Shown here: positions 48,503-56,718 of the stretch, piece after piece
Layout of the letters: the number at the start of each line of letters is the position of its first letter
Numbering within the stretch: the stretch's first letter is position 1
Assembly: GCF_013694365.1 (NCBI RefSeq)
Contig: NZ_CP059275.1
Span: 682,001-746,000 of the forward strand
Length of the DNA stretch: 64,000 nucleotides
Direction: 5' to 3'
From: Limosilactobacillus reuteri
GTDB taxonomy: Bacteria; Bacillota; Bacilli; Lactobacillales; Lactobacillaceae
Translations under genes and position numbers: made by a program
The notes under the pieces: generated by a model
What the model was told of the DNA's origin: nothing
The model's database searches: none
The model's input: the letters and a program-made list of their open reading frames with translations, nothing else

Positions 48503-48862
48503 ATGCGTCAAAACAAGTTAATTGAAAAGATTACTGCTAGTCAATTACGGGATGATATTCCAGAATTCCGTGCCGGTGATACTGTTCGTGTTCACGCTCG
48601 GATCGTTGAAGGTTCACGTGAACGTATCCAGATGTTCGAAGGTGTTGTTATCAAGCGCCACGGTGCTGGTATCAGTGCTACTTACACTGTACGTAAGATC
48701 AGTAACGGTGTAGGTGTTGAACGTACTTTCCCAGTTCACTCACCACGTGTTGACAAGATTGATGTTCTTCGTTACGGTCGTGTACGTCGTGCTAAGCTTT
48801 ATTACTTACGTGAACGTACTGGTAAGGCTACTCGTATCGCTGAACGTCGTCGCGACAACTAG
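48503..48862 (+). CDS. rplS: 50S ribosomal protein L19
   Basis: This 119-residue L19 has [19 protein letters not shown] and the C-terminal [20 protein letters not shown]. Codon use is of the highly expressed type. The stop is TAG, followed by a retained non-coding stretch. Confidence 0.97.
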   Translation: MRQNKLIEKITASQLRDDIPEFRAGDTVRVHARIVEGSRERIQMFEGVVIKRHGAGISATYTVRKISNGVGVERTFPVHSPRVDKIDVLRYGRVRRAKLYYLRERTGKATRIAERRRDN

Positions 48863-48922
48863 GGGAGCGAGAAAAAAGTCACTTGTGACTTCGTTTTTCG
48901 ACGCGAAGCTAGCCTTTGGGAG
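48863..48922 (+). other. Non-coding segment with imperfect hairpin after rplS
   Basis: Sixty bases of unknown role. The core folds as GCG, GAAAAA and AGTCAC pairing with GTGACT, TTTTTC and CGC, with small bulges (48867-48904). GGGAGC occurs at 48863 and again at 48918. The A-run before and T-run after the inner stem could make it a two-way terminator for rplS, but the T-run is inside the stem. It could also be an interspersed repeat. Confidence 0.35.
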
Positions 48923-49035
48923 CCCCCGCAAGCAACAATAGGCCTTTAACGTTCGGTTTTGCCGGACGTTAGAGGCCATTGTTGTACTGCGTATTTGCTT
49001 TTTATGAAAGTAACTTAACTTATGTCACAGTCCCT
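48923..49035 (+). promoter_or_regulatory. Second L21-leader-like RNA
   Basis: This 113-base segment is nearly identical to the rplU leader at 9500-9619. The outer stem AACAAT (48934-48939) with ATTGTT (48978-48983), the bulged A and the trailing GTACTGCGTATTT to GTCACAGTCC are all kept. Inside the hairpin one pair changes C-G to T-A and others become G-U, which preserves pairing. It lies before a 74-residue protein gene, not before rplU, though native adjacency is uncertain. It may be a true second leader or a moved copy. Confidence 0.75.
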
Positions 49036-49260
49036 ATGGACTTAACCAATTATCGAATCGACCCTGCTAAGTTTGCTTTAGCTTGCGTGCAAAGTTCACC
49101 TGATCTTACCACTGAAGACAAATTAAGGGTTTACAAGGAAGGATATGAAGAAGCGCTTATTTTCTATCACCAAATTCAAACAGCCGTTATTAATAAAGGT
49201 CGTTCAAAAGAAGATCGCAGCCTTAAGGAAATGGGAGACTTTTTCGATTTAAAGAACTAA
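49036..49260 (+). CDS. Hypothetical small protein (74 aa)
   Basis: A longer frame starting at 48979 reads through the leader RNA and is rejected; the start chosen is ATG at 49036. The product MDLTNYRIDPAKFALACVQ is mostly helical and acidic to neutral, ending EMGDFFDLKN. No membrane helix is present. The family was not recognised with confidence. It lies beside a MazG-like gene, which suggests a short accessory gene pair. Confidence 0.6.
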   Translation: MDLTNYRIDPAKFALACVQSSPDLTTEDKLRVYKEGYEEALIFYHQIQTAVINKGRSKEDRSLKEMGDFFDLKN

Positions 49261-49593
49261 ATGAATTACGAGGAGCTATTTCAAAAAATTGATAAGTGGG
49301 CGCATGAACGTGGGATTGACCACGCGGATCCACGTGTCGAATTTATGAAGATGGCTGAAGAGCTTGGCGAACTTTCGAGTGCGTATAATAAGGAAAATCG
49401 GACTAAGCTTATCGATAGCATCGGGGACTTACAGATTGCATTGCTAATCTTTTGTAAATTAGTGGGTGTTGACCATCAACAAGCACTTACCGCAGCTTAT
49501 CAAGAAATTGCAAAGCGAACGGGTAAGACAACTGCCGATGGGGTATTCATCAAAGAAAGCGACCTTAAATCAAGAAATAAAAAGGAGAAATAG
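49261..49593 (+). CDS. MazG-like nucleotide pyrophosphohydrolase
   Basis: This 110-residue all-alpha NTP-PPase protein has KMAEELGELSSAYN (Glu33, Glu34, Glu37) and IDSIGDLQIALLIFC (Asp52, Asp56), the metal-binding pattern of the MazG superfamily. Similar phage and bacterial proteins remove non-canonical nucleotides. The end of the gene has AAAGGAG six bases before the exonuclease GTG, so the two are coupled. Confidence 0.82.
   Translation: MNYEELFQKIDKWAHERGIDHADPRVEFMKMAEELGELSSAYNKENRTKLIDSIGDLQIALLIFCKLVGVDHQQALTAAYQEIAKRTGKTTADGVFIKESDLKSRNKKEK
49581..49587 (+). promoter_or_regulatory. Shine-Dalgarno site for the exonuclease III gene
   Basis: AAAGGAG lies six bases before the GTG start at 49594, inside the MazG-like gene. 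It supports the GTG start and native spacing of this pair. Confidence 0.75.
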
Positions 49594-50421
49594 GTGAAAT
49601 TTATTTCGTGGAACATTGATTCAATTAATGCAGCACTAACTGGAACTTCCGTACGGGCAGGGGAAACGCGGGAAGTATTAAAAAAGATTGCAGCGATGAA
49701 GCCAGATGTCATCGCCATTCAAGAGACCAAGTTGTCAAAGAATGGGCCAACTAAGAAGCATTTAACGGTTTTACAAGAATTATTCCCCAATTATGAAGTG
49801 GCATGGCGAAGTTCCGTTGAGCCAGCACGGAAAGGGTATGCTGGGACCATGTACCTTTATTTAGCCCAATATGAGCCGAAAGTAACTTATCCTAAAATTA
49901 ATGCGCCAGAACCAATGGATGATGAAGGAAGAATCATTACCCTTGAATTTCCGGACTTCTATGTTACGGAAGTGTATACACCAAATTCCGGCAATGGGCT
50001 TAAACGGTTAGATGAGCGGCAAACGTGGGATGATTGTTACCGAGACTACCTGCATGAACTTGACCAGCAAAAACCGGTAATTGCTAGTGGTGATTTTAAT
50101 GTGGCTCATGAAGAGATTGATTTAGCTCATCCAGCAACCAACCATCATTCAGCTGGATTCACTGATGAAGAACGTACGCATTTCTCAAAACTATTAGCTG
50201 CTGGCTTTACTGATAGTTTCCGACACCTTCACCCCGACGAAAAGGGAGTTTATTCCTGGTGGGCACAACGGGTGGTTACTAGTAAACAAAATAACTCTGG
50301 CTGGAGAATTGATTACTGGTTAGTCAGTGATCGGCTTGCTGATAAGATTACAGAAGCGGGAATGATCGATAGTGGAGAACGCCGCGATCATACACCAATT
50401 ATTCTAGAAATTGATCTTTAA
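49594..50421 (+). CDS. exoA: Exodeoxyribonuclease III / AP endonuclease
   Basis: The 275-residue protein starts with GTG. It has WNIDSINA at the N-terminus, IQETKLSK, SGDFNVAHEEIDLA, and the final RRDHTPI catalytic His motif of the Xth/ExoA family. It removes abasic sites and 3' blocking groups. A MazG-like partner gene upstream is translationally coupled, forming a small nucleotide-quality and repair pair. Confidence 0.94.
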   Translation: MKFISWNIDSINAALTGTSVRAGETREVLKKIAAMKPDVIAIQETKLSKNGPTKKHLTVLQELFPNYEVAWRSSVEPARKGYAGTMYLYLAQYEPKVTYPKINAPEPMDDEGRIITLEFPDFYVTEVYTPNSGNGLKRLDERQTWDDCYRDYLHELDQQKPVIASGDFNVAHEEIDLAHPATNHHSAGFTDEERTHFSKLLAAGFTDSFRHLHPDEKGVYSWWAQRVVTSKQNNSGWRIDYWLVSDRLADKITEAGMIDSGERRDHTPIILEIDL

Positions 50422-50616
50422 TTGCCTAAAGCCCGTCGTTCACTTTTGATTCAAGATTTGCAAAATGGTGTGTATGGCACATTAGCAGACAACGACCTTA
50501 AGAAATTATCTGAAAAAGACATTCAAAAGGGCTGTCCAACTACTATTTACTTGAATGGAAAAGTAATTGGCCACACTGCCAAGAATGATAACCACCACAT
50601 TATTTGGGATAAATAA
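50422..50616 (+). CDS. Hypothetical protein (64 aa)
   Basis: The start is TTG directly after the exonuclease stop. The product MPKARRSLLIQDLQNGVYG is followed by KLSEKDIQKGCPTTIYLNGKVIGHTAKND. No family was recognised. It is small, soluble and of mixed charge. The gene call is modest because the TTG start has no visible ribosome site. Confidence 0.5.
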   Translation: MPKARRSLLIQDLQNGVYGTLADNDLKKLSEKDIQKGCPTTIYLNGKVIGHTAKNDNHHIIWDK

Positions 50617-50754
50617 ATGAATAAAGTTTCTAAGGGCCTTGTACTCGCTCTTGCCGGTATTACTGTTGGAACTAGTACTGGACTTAGCACTACCTTTTTT
50701 CAATCAACCAGTGTTGCCTATGCTGCTGAGATGACAAAGGAAAAAATGATTTAG
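50617..50754 (+). CDS. Signal-peptide-like ORF (45 aa), probable gene fragment
   Basis: The 45 codons begin MNKVSKGLVLALAGITVG, a positively charged start with a hydrophobic core, and reach VAYAAEM, a plausible signal peptidase I site, near residues 33-38. Only about eight residues follow before TAG. It therefore resembles the 5' end of a gene for a secreted protein that has been cut short, or a small secreted peptide. The next feature is cas9. Confidence 0.45.
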   Translation: MNKVSKGLVLALAGITVGTSTGLSTTFFQSTSVAYAAEMTKEKMI

Positions 50755-53343
50755 ATGATAAAGAAAGACTATAATATTGGACTTGATATTGGAGCAACTT
50801 CGGTCGGCTTTGCTGGTATCGATGAACAGTATAACCCAATTAAGTTAAAAGGAAAAACAGTAGTGGGGGTTAACCTATTTGAAGAAGGGCAAACAGCGGC
50901 AGACCGACGTGGCTTTCGCACTACCCGTCGTCGATTGAATCGGCGTAAATGGCGCTTATCATTATTAGAAGAGTTTTTTGACCTATATATTACGCCTGTT
51001 GATCCCACATTCTTTGCACGTTTGAAAGAATCAAATCTTTCACCAAAAGATAATAACAAAAATTTTAGTGGATCATTACTTTTTCCTGATATTACAGATC
51101 AAAAATTTTATGAGGAATATCCGACAATTTATCATTTGCGATATGCATTGATGACTGAAAATAAAAAATTTGATCTTCGGGCTATCTTCTTAGCAATTCA
51201 CCATATGATCAAGTACCGGGGAAATTTCTTGAATTCCACACCTGTAGCACATTTTGATACGAGTAAGATTGATTTTGCAGGTGATTTCAATGAGCTGAAT
51301 AGTCTTTACTTAAATGAAGATCCTAATAATATTTTTGAAATTAATTTACAAAATGTAAAAGAAATAAGTGATATTTTACTGGATCATAGTATTAAGAAGT
51401 TTGATAAGCAAAAGCAAGTTGCTAAACTTTTACTTACGTCTCAAAATAATAAGGAACTGGATAAAATAAATAAGCAAATTGCTACTCAGATAAGTAAAGC
51501 AATTCTTGGCTATAATTTTTCACTAAATGAAATTTTGAAAATTGAAGCAGAGGATAAAAGCAAATGGAAACTAAACTTTAGTAGCGCCGACATTGATGAT
51601 AAGTTACCCAACTTAATTTCCGAACTTGATGAAAGTCAAGAATCAATTTTGAATATTATTTTAAGTTTGTACTCACGATTGACTTTAAATGGAATTGTTC
51701 CAAGTGGAATGAGTCTTTCCGAAGCAATGATTGATAAGTATGATACTCATAAGGAACACCTTGATTTATTAAAGAAATATGTAAAGACCCTTCCTATAAA
51801 AAATCGGAAAGAGATTGCTGAAGTTTATGCCGAATATGTTGGAAATTCTTCAAAGAAAACCGGACATATTTCTCAAGAAGAATTTTATAAGGCAGTAAAG
51901 AAGAATCTTGATAAGTCCGAAACAGCTCAAAAAATTCTTGGTTTAATTAGTGAAGAGAAGTTTATGCCCAAGCAACGGACCAATCAAAATGGGGTTATTC
52001 CATATCAACTTCACCAAAAGGAACTTGATCAAATTATTGTAAACCAATCTCAATATTATCCATGGTTAGCAGAATTAAATCCAGTTAAGGAGCATAAAGA
52101 TGCAAAGTATAAGCTAGATGAATTGATTGCTTTCCGGGTACCGTATTATGTTGGACCGTTAATTGACCCTAAAACAACCCCTCAAACAGAACAAGGAAAT
52201 AAAAACGCTTCATTTGCGTGGATGGTTCGTAAAGAAAATGGTCGAATCACGCCATGGAATTTTGATAAAAAAGTAGATAGAATTTCGTCTTCAAATAACT
52301 TTATTAAGCGGATGACTACTAAGGATACGTATTTAATCGGCGAAGATGTATTACCTGCCCATAACCTTATTTACGAACGTTTTAAGGTATTGAATGAGCT
52401 AAATATGATTCGGGTAAATGGACATAAGTTAGATGTTCCAGTTAAGCAGAATATTTACAATGACTTATTTAAGCAGCATAAAACAGTTACTAAAAAGAAA
52501 TTAATAAATTATTTACAGTCTAATCTTCAAATGCCTGAGCGACCACAAATTACTGGTTTATCTGATCCCGAAAAATTTAATTCACAATTAAGCTCATATA
52601 TTGATTTACAAAAAATACTAGGGAGTGAAATTGTTGATGATGCTAATAAGCAGGATGATTTAGAAAAGATTATTGAATGGTCAACTGTTTTTGAAGATTC
52701 ACGGATCTATAAGGTTAAGTTACAAGAAATTGAATGGTTAACTGAAAAACAAAAAAATGAGTTAGTAAGCCATCGCTATCAAGGCTGGGGACGATTATCA
52801 AAGAAATTACTAGTTGAGCTAAAAGATAAGAATGGGAGCTCAATTATTGATTTGCTTTGGAATTCACAGCGAACGTTTATGGAAATTCAAAGTCGTCCAG
52901 AGTTTGCTGAACAGATTGCTAATGAAAATCAAGATAAATTAACTGAGGATAACTATGAAGATGTTCTTGATGCGGCCTATACTTCACCGCAAAATAAAAA
53001 GGCAATTCGTCAGGTAATTAAAGTTGTCGATGATATTGTTAAGGCAGCTGGAAAAGCACCGAAGTTTATTTCGTTAGAGTTTGCTCGCTCAGATGAACGG
53101 TCAGATCGTGTAAAGGCAAGGAAAACACAAATCCAAAAAATTTATGAAACTACCGCCAAGGAATTACTTAAAGATGATCAGTTAATTAAAGAGTTAGGTA
53201 GTGTTTCAGATTTATCAGATCGGTTATACTTATACTTTACCCAGCTTGGACGTGATATATATACAGGCAAACCAATTAATATTCTGAAACTTGAAAGCCT
53301 AGAATCACGGCTAACCACCGCGACTCTAGGCTTTCTCGCGTAA
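50755..53343 (+). pseudogene. cas9: CRISPR-associated endonuclease Cas9, type II, 3'-truncated
   Basis: Residues 1-843 are Cas9. They include the RuvC-I motif IGLDIGATSVGFAGID with Asp11, the Arg-rich bridge helix RRLNRRKWRLSLLEEFF near residue 58, a long REC lobe, and RuvC-II ISLEFARSDERSD with Glu775. The start of the HNH domain is LYLYFTQLGRDIYTGKPINI (824-843). The frame then enters foreign sequence (about 20 residues, LKLESLESRL onward) and stops. The HNH catalytic His, RuvC-III and the PAM-interacting domain, about 500 residues, are missing. The protein cannot cut DNA as written. Motif spacing is like type II-A. No cas1, cas2, csn2 or repeat array is seen. Confidence 0.92.
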
Positions 53344-53405
53344 TTCTGAAACTTGAAAGCCTAGAATCACGGCTAACCACCGCGACTCTAGGCTTTCTCG
53401 CGTAA
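53281..53405 (+). repeat. 62-base tandem duplication across the Cas9 ORF end
   Basis: The segment from ATTCTGAAACTTG to CTTTCTCGCGTA is present twice with a period of 62 bases (53281-53342 and 53343-53404). The first copy supplies the last codons and stop of the Cas9 frame and the second opens the non-coding stretch. It fits two overlapping features being written out one after the other; an assembly overlap or true duplication is also possible. Confidence 0.8.
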
Positions 53406-53601
53406 AAAATAGAAAACGCAAGAACTCTCACGTTATACTTAAGTAACCCAAAAAATAAGTAGAAGAGAGTCTTCACCACATTTTATAGATATATACTAAA
53501 TATATCATAGAACAAAAGAAAAAGCACTAACGTGCTTTAAGAGAGCGATTCATCCCCTACTTATAGAAGTGGGGGTATTCTCGCAAATTTATGGATAAAT
53601 T
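53344..53601 (+). mobile_element. IS200/IS605-like remnant or non-autonomous element
   Basis: 258 bases without a gene. Near the left end GAAAGCCTAGA (53355-53365) pairs with TCTAGGCTTTC (53387-53397). Further right are AAAGCAC-TAAC-GTGCTTT (53521-53538) and a second hairpin: GCGA, then CCCCTACTT (53554-53562) pairing with AAGTGGGGG (53567-53575), then TCGC. The last structure resembles IS605-type right ends beside tnpB. No transposase frame is present. It is probably an internal deletion or palindrome-associated element that broke cas9. The family call is by pattern only. Confidence 0.5.
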
Positions 53602-54654
53602 ATGAATTTTAATGAGGTACGATGCCAACCGTTGTCAAAAGAAGCAATGGCTAAGATGCAAGCAAGACTTGATAATCTCGCAAAACCAGTCAAGGGGCTT
53701 GGTCGGCTTGAGGAATTAGCTGATCATTTAGCGGGAATCTATGGGACAAGCGATTTTGATGTTAAACCGCGAAAATGTTTGGTCTTTGCAGCTGATAGTG
53801 GCGTAGTTCACGAAGGCGTATCAGCGAGCCCGCAAAAAATTACGGCAATTCAGGCGGTGAATATGATGAATGGTCATACTGCCGTTGCAGCGCTCGCAAA
53901 AGCATTTAATTGTCATTTGCAGGTTTATGATATCGGAATTAATGCCGAATTAAACTCGCCGTTGGTAGAGGAAAATAAAATTCGGCAAGAAACCGGTGAT
54001 ATGTTAGTGGAACCCGCAATGACGGTTGATGAAGCAAGGCGGGCAGTTCAATATGGCTTTGATAAAGGAATCGAAGCATACCAAGCTGGTAACCAAGTAA
54101 TTGCGGTTGGTGAGTTAGGAATGGGCAATACCACAGCAGCATCAGCAATAATTGCGGCAATCTTAGGAAAAACCGGTGAAGAAGTTGCGGGAAGAGGCTC
54201 TAATATTTCTGATGAACGGCTAAAGCATAAAATCGCAGTAATTAATAAAAGCCTTGATCGTGCGGGCTTTAGTGGAAAGAAGAATAATGATGCACTAACG
54301 GTGTTAAGTGAGGTTGGGGCACTCGAGCTTGGTGCAATGGCCGGTGCGATCCTAGCTGCTGGTGCAATGAGGAAACCGGTTTTATTAGATGGCTTTTTAT
54401 CTTATTCGGCAGCATTATTAGCAAGTACGATCAATCCAGAGATTATTGCTTATATGATTCCGACCCATAAGTCAAAAGAGCATGGTTCACAGATTGTATT
54501 ACAAGCACTAGGTTTGGCACCGTATATTGATATTGATATGTGTGTTGGCGAAGGAAGCGGGGCAATGATGATCCTGCCATGGTTAGATGGGATCAAATCG
54601 GTTTTGGAAAATATGAATACTTTACAGGAAATGGATTTTAACTTTATTCCTTAA
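53602..54654 (+). CDS. cobT: Nicotinate-nucleotide--dimethylbenzimidazole phosphoribosyltransferase CobT
   Basis: CobT activates the lower-ligand base as alpha-ribazole phosphate for the nucleotide loop. The 350-residue protein has HEGVSASPQ, GELGMGNTTAASAI and CVGEGSGAMM, with Glu317 at the position of the known catalytic glutamate. In native order it is probably the last gene of the operon: the end of hemD carries AAAGGAATAAG, a suitable ribosome site for this ATG. L. reuteri is reported to make pseudo-B12 with adenine as the lower ligand. Confidence 0.95.
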   Translation: MNFNEVRCQPLSKEAMAKMQARLDNLAKPVKGLGRLEELADHLAGIYGTSDFDVKPRKCLVFAADSGVVHEGVSASPQKITAIQAVNMMNGHTAVAALAKAFNCHLQVYDIGINAELNSPLVEENKIRQETGDMLVEPAMTVDEARRAVQYGFDKGIEAYQAGNQVIAVGELGMGNTTAASAIIAAILGKTGEEVAGRGSNISDERLKHKIAVINKSLDRAGFSGKKNNDALTVLSEVGALELGAMAGAILAAGAMRKPVLLDGFLSYSAALLASTINPEIIAYMIPTHKSKEHGSQIVLQALGLAPYIDIDMCVGEGSGAMMILPWLDGIKSVLENMNTLQEMDFNFIP

Positions 54655-55365
54655 ATGGCAATTTTGATAACATATCCTAAACATAAAATTCCAATTTATT
54701 GGCGGATGCGATTAGAACAGCAAGAAGACGTGATTTACTTTCCATTTCGCGTCCTAAAACCGGTTAAACTCAGTAGAGAAGAGATTCAGCAGGTAAAAAA
54801 AAGCGCGACATTGGTTATTACTAGCCTGTACGGAGCAAAAGTGTTTATTGAGGAGTTAAGTAAACTTAATAAAGCCGCAACGATTTATGTCCTTAGTGAT
54901 AAGATCAAAAAAGTTTTACAAGAAAAAATCAAAAATCCGATTAAAGTAGCAGAGAGCGAAAACCGGAATGCTCTTCTTAAAGACTTAGAACAGCAAGAGG
55001 TTACTAGTGTATGCTGGTTAATTGGGGATAAGGCCGAAAAGTACTATGACGACTTTATTGGAAGTAAGGTAGTAATTTACCAAAATACGTGGGATAAACT
55101 ACATGCTAGCAAGGGCTTAAAAATCTTTTTAAAGCATCAAATTACCTCAATACTAGTAACAAGCTCGTCTAACTTTGATCGGATGTATGAAGTGATGACT
55201 AAAGTTGATAGTAGCGATTATAAACACGTTAATTATTATGTATTAGGAACAAGCACGGGAAAGTACTTGGCGACAAAGGGGCTAAAAGTAAAAGTACCAA
55301 CAGAAAAAAGAGATGTTTTAGCACATGTGTTAGAGAGTATTTGGCAAAGCGAAAGGAATAAGTAA
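54655..55365 (+). CDS. hemD: Uroporphyrinogen-III synthase HemD
   Basis: HemD inverts ring D and closes hydroxymethylbilane to uroporphyrinogen III. This 236-residue two-lobed protein is divergent, as the family usually is. Recognisable segments are TLVITSLYGAKVFIEEL, CWLIGDKAEKYYDDF and the late SILVTSSSNFDRM with YVLGTSTGKYL. Context among hem and cob genes is the strongest support. Confidence 0.85.
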   Translation: MAILITYPKHKIPIYWRMRLEQQEDVIYFPFRVLKPVKLSREEIQQVKKSATLVITSLYGAKVFIEELSKLNKAATIYVLSDKIKKVLQEKIKNPIKVAESENRNALLKDLEQQEVTSVCWLIGDKAEKYYDDFIGSKVVIYQNTWDKLHASKGLKIFLKHQITSILVTSSSNFDRMYEVMTKVDSSDYKHVNYYVLGTSTGKYLATKGLKVKVPTEKRDVLAHVLESIWQSERNK

Positions 55366-55956
55366 ATGAAACTGATTTTAGCACGACACGGAGAGACCAA
55401 TTATAATCATTTGCGAAAATTTTACGGGTCGGCTGATGTTAGTCTTGATGAAAAAGGAAAAAGGCAAGCACAGGAATTAGCAGAAAAGGTAAGAAAGCTT
55501 CAGCCTACATTATTTGTTAGGACTAATCTTCAACGGACAAAACAAACGATTAGTGCAACAGAAGCATTCTTTCCGACAACTCCGACAATAATAATTCCTG
55601 ATTTAGCTGAAAAAGGATTTGGCAATTGGGAAGGATTAGATGCAGATGAAATTGAAACTCAGTATCCAGAAGATTGGGAAAAATGGCTATCGGCACCGTT
55701 AACATATACACCAGCAACAGTCGAACCGTTTGATTACTTTCGGACTCGGGTACAGCAAGGCTTGCAATGGTTATTGGAGCATGTTACGGAAAGTGATGTA
55801 GTTTTTATCGTAGCCCACCTTGGGTCTCTTCGTCTGATATACCAAGAATTGATTGACCCGACAGCGGATTTTTATTCGCTTGATTTTAAGGCGTCTTGCT
55901 ATAGCACAATTGAGTTTAGAAATGGGAGTGTTTACCAGTGGGAAATGAATCAATAG
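55366..55956 (+). CDS. cobC: Alpha-ribazole phosphatase / histidine phosphatase CobC
   Basis: This 196-residue histidine phosphatase has the catalytic RHG at residues 7-9 (LARHGETNYN), and VAHLGSLR with the second motif, where His is kept. In this cluster it should dephosphorylate alpha-ribazole phosphate or adenosylcobalamin 5'-phosphate. The start ATGA matches the last four bases of cobS, consistent with a native cobS-cobC overlap although cobC comes first in this sequence. Confidence 0.9.
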   Translation: MKLILARHGETNYNHLRKFYGSADVSLDEKGKRQAQELAEKVRKLQPTLFVRTNLQRTKQTISATEAFFPTTPTIIIPDLAEKGFGNWEGLDADEIETQYPEDWEKWLSAPLTYTPATVEPFDYFRTRVQQGLQWLLEHVTESDVVFIVAHLGSLRLIYQELIDPTADFYSLDFKASCYSTIEFRNGSVYQWEMNQ

Positions 55957-56718
55957 ATGAAAGATGCGTTGATTTTATTTGGGCAGTTTTTTACTAAGCT
56001 GAACATTCCAATCCCTGTTGATGATGCAACTAATAAATTCAAAACGAGTATCCAATATATTACCCTTTTTAGCTTTTTATTAGGATGTATTGAAGGGCTA
56101 ATCTTTTGGGGCTTTACCTACCTTTTTCCATTATGGTTTGCGTGGATTTTATACTGGATTACTGATGGCTTATTAACGGGGGGCTTTCACCTTGACGCAC
56201 TTGCCGATACGGCCGATGGCTTTTTCTCGTCTCGAACATCTGATAAGATTTTTGCAATTATGAAGGACAGTCGGCTAGGGACAATGGGGAGCTTGGCACT
56301 GGTCTATTATTATGCATTAGTTGTTGGCTTAGGAATTGTTATTAGCCGTTATTTAACCCTTACTCATATGATCCTATTGACAATTTGTCTAACTATGCTG
56401 ACTAAGGCCGGTTTGTCACTCCTCTTTTATAAAATGGTTTATCCAGGTAATAAAAAGGGGCTTTCAAACATCTGGCTAGGAATTAAACCTTGGCGGATAG
56501 TAGTCGCACAGTTTTTTGCAATTATTGTTGTTAGCCTCTGCTTTTCATGGCAGGGCTTAGTTAGCTACTTAATGATCCCATTGGTAGCCTTTTTCTATCG
56601 TCGAAAGGTGACGAAAGTGTTAGGAGGAACGCCGGGAGATACGTTAGGAGCATTTGCTAGTCTTTCTCCATTGATTTTTTTGATAACACTTACTATTTTA
56701 TTGAGGTTTGGATTATGA
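55957..56718 (+). CDS. cobS: Adenosylcobinamide-GDP ribazoletransferase CobS
   Basis: CobS joins adenosylcobinamide-GDP and alpha-ribazole (phosphate) in the membrane. The 253-residue protein has six to seven hydrophobic helices and the acidic motif HLDALADTADGFFSSRTSDK near residue 78. It ends with GAGG eight bases before ATGA, which fits native coupling to cobC. Confidence 0.95.
   Translation: MKDALILFGQFFTKLNIPIPVDDATNKFKTSIQYITLFSFLLGCIEGLIFWGFTYLFPLWFAWILYWITDGLLTGGFHLDALADTADGFFSSRTSDKIFAIMKDSRLGTMGSLALVYYYALVVGLGIVISRYLTLTHMILLTICLTMLTKAGLSLLFYKMVYPGNKKGLSNIWLGIKPWRIVVAQFFAIIVVSLCFSWQGLVSYLMIPLVAFFYRRKVTKVLGGTPGDTLGAFASLSPLIFLITLTILLRFGL

Noticed and set aside
48979..49035. Upstream extension of the 74-aa gene to ATG at 48979
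   Set aside because: The 19 added residues are read from the L21-leader-like RNA. The same leader before rplU is untranslated.
53281..53405. CRISPR array beside cas9
   Set aside because: There are only two copies of a 62-base unit with no spacer between them, and each unit is itself a hairpin with coding continuity into cas9. It does not have the repeat-spacer form or the length of type II repeats.
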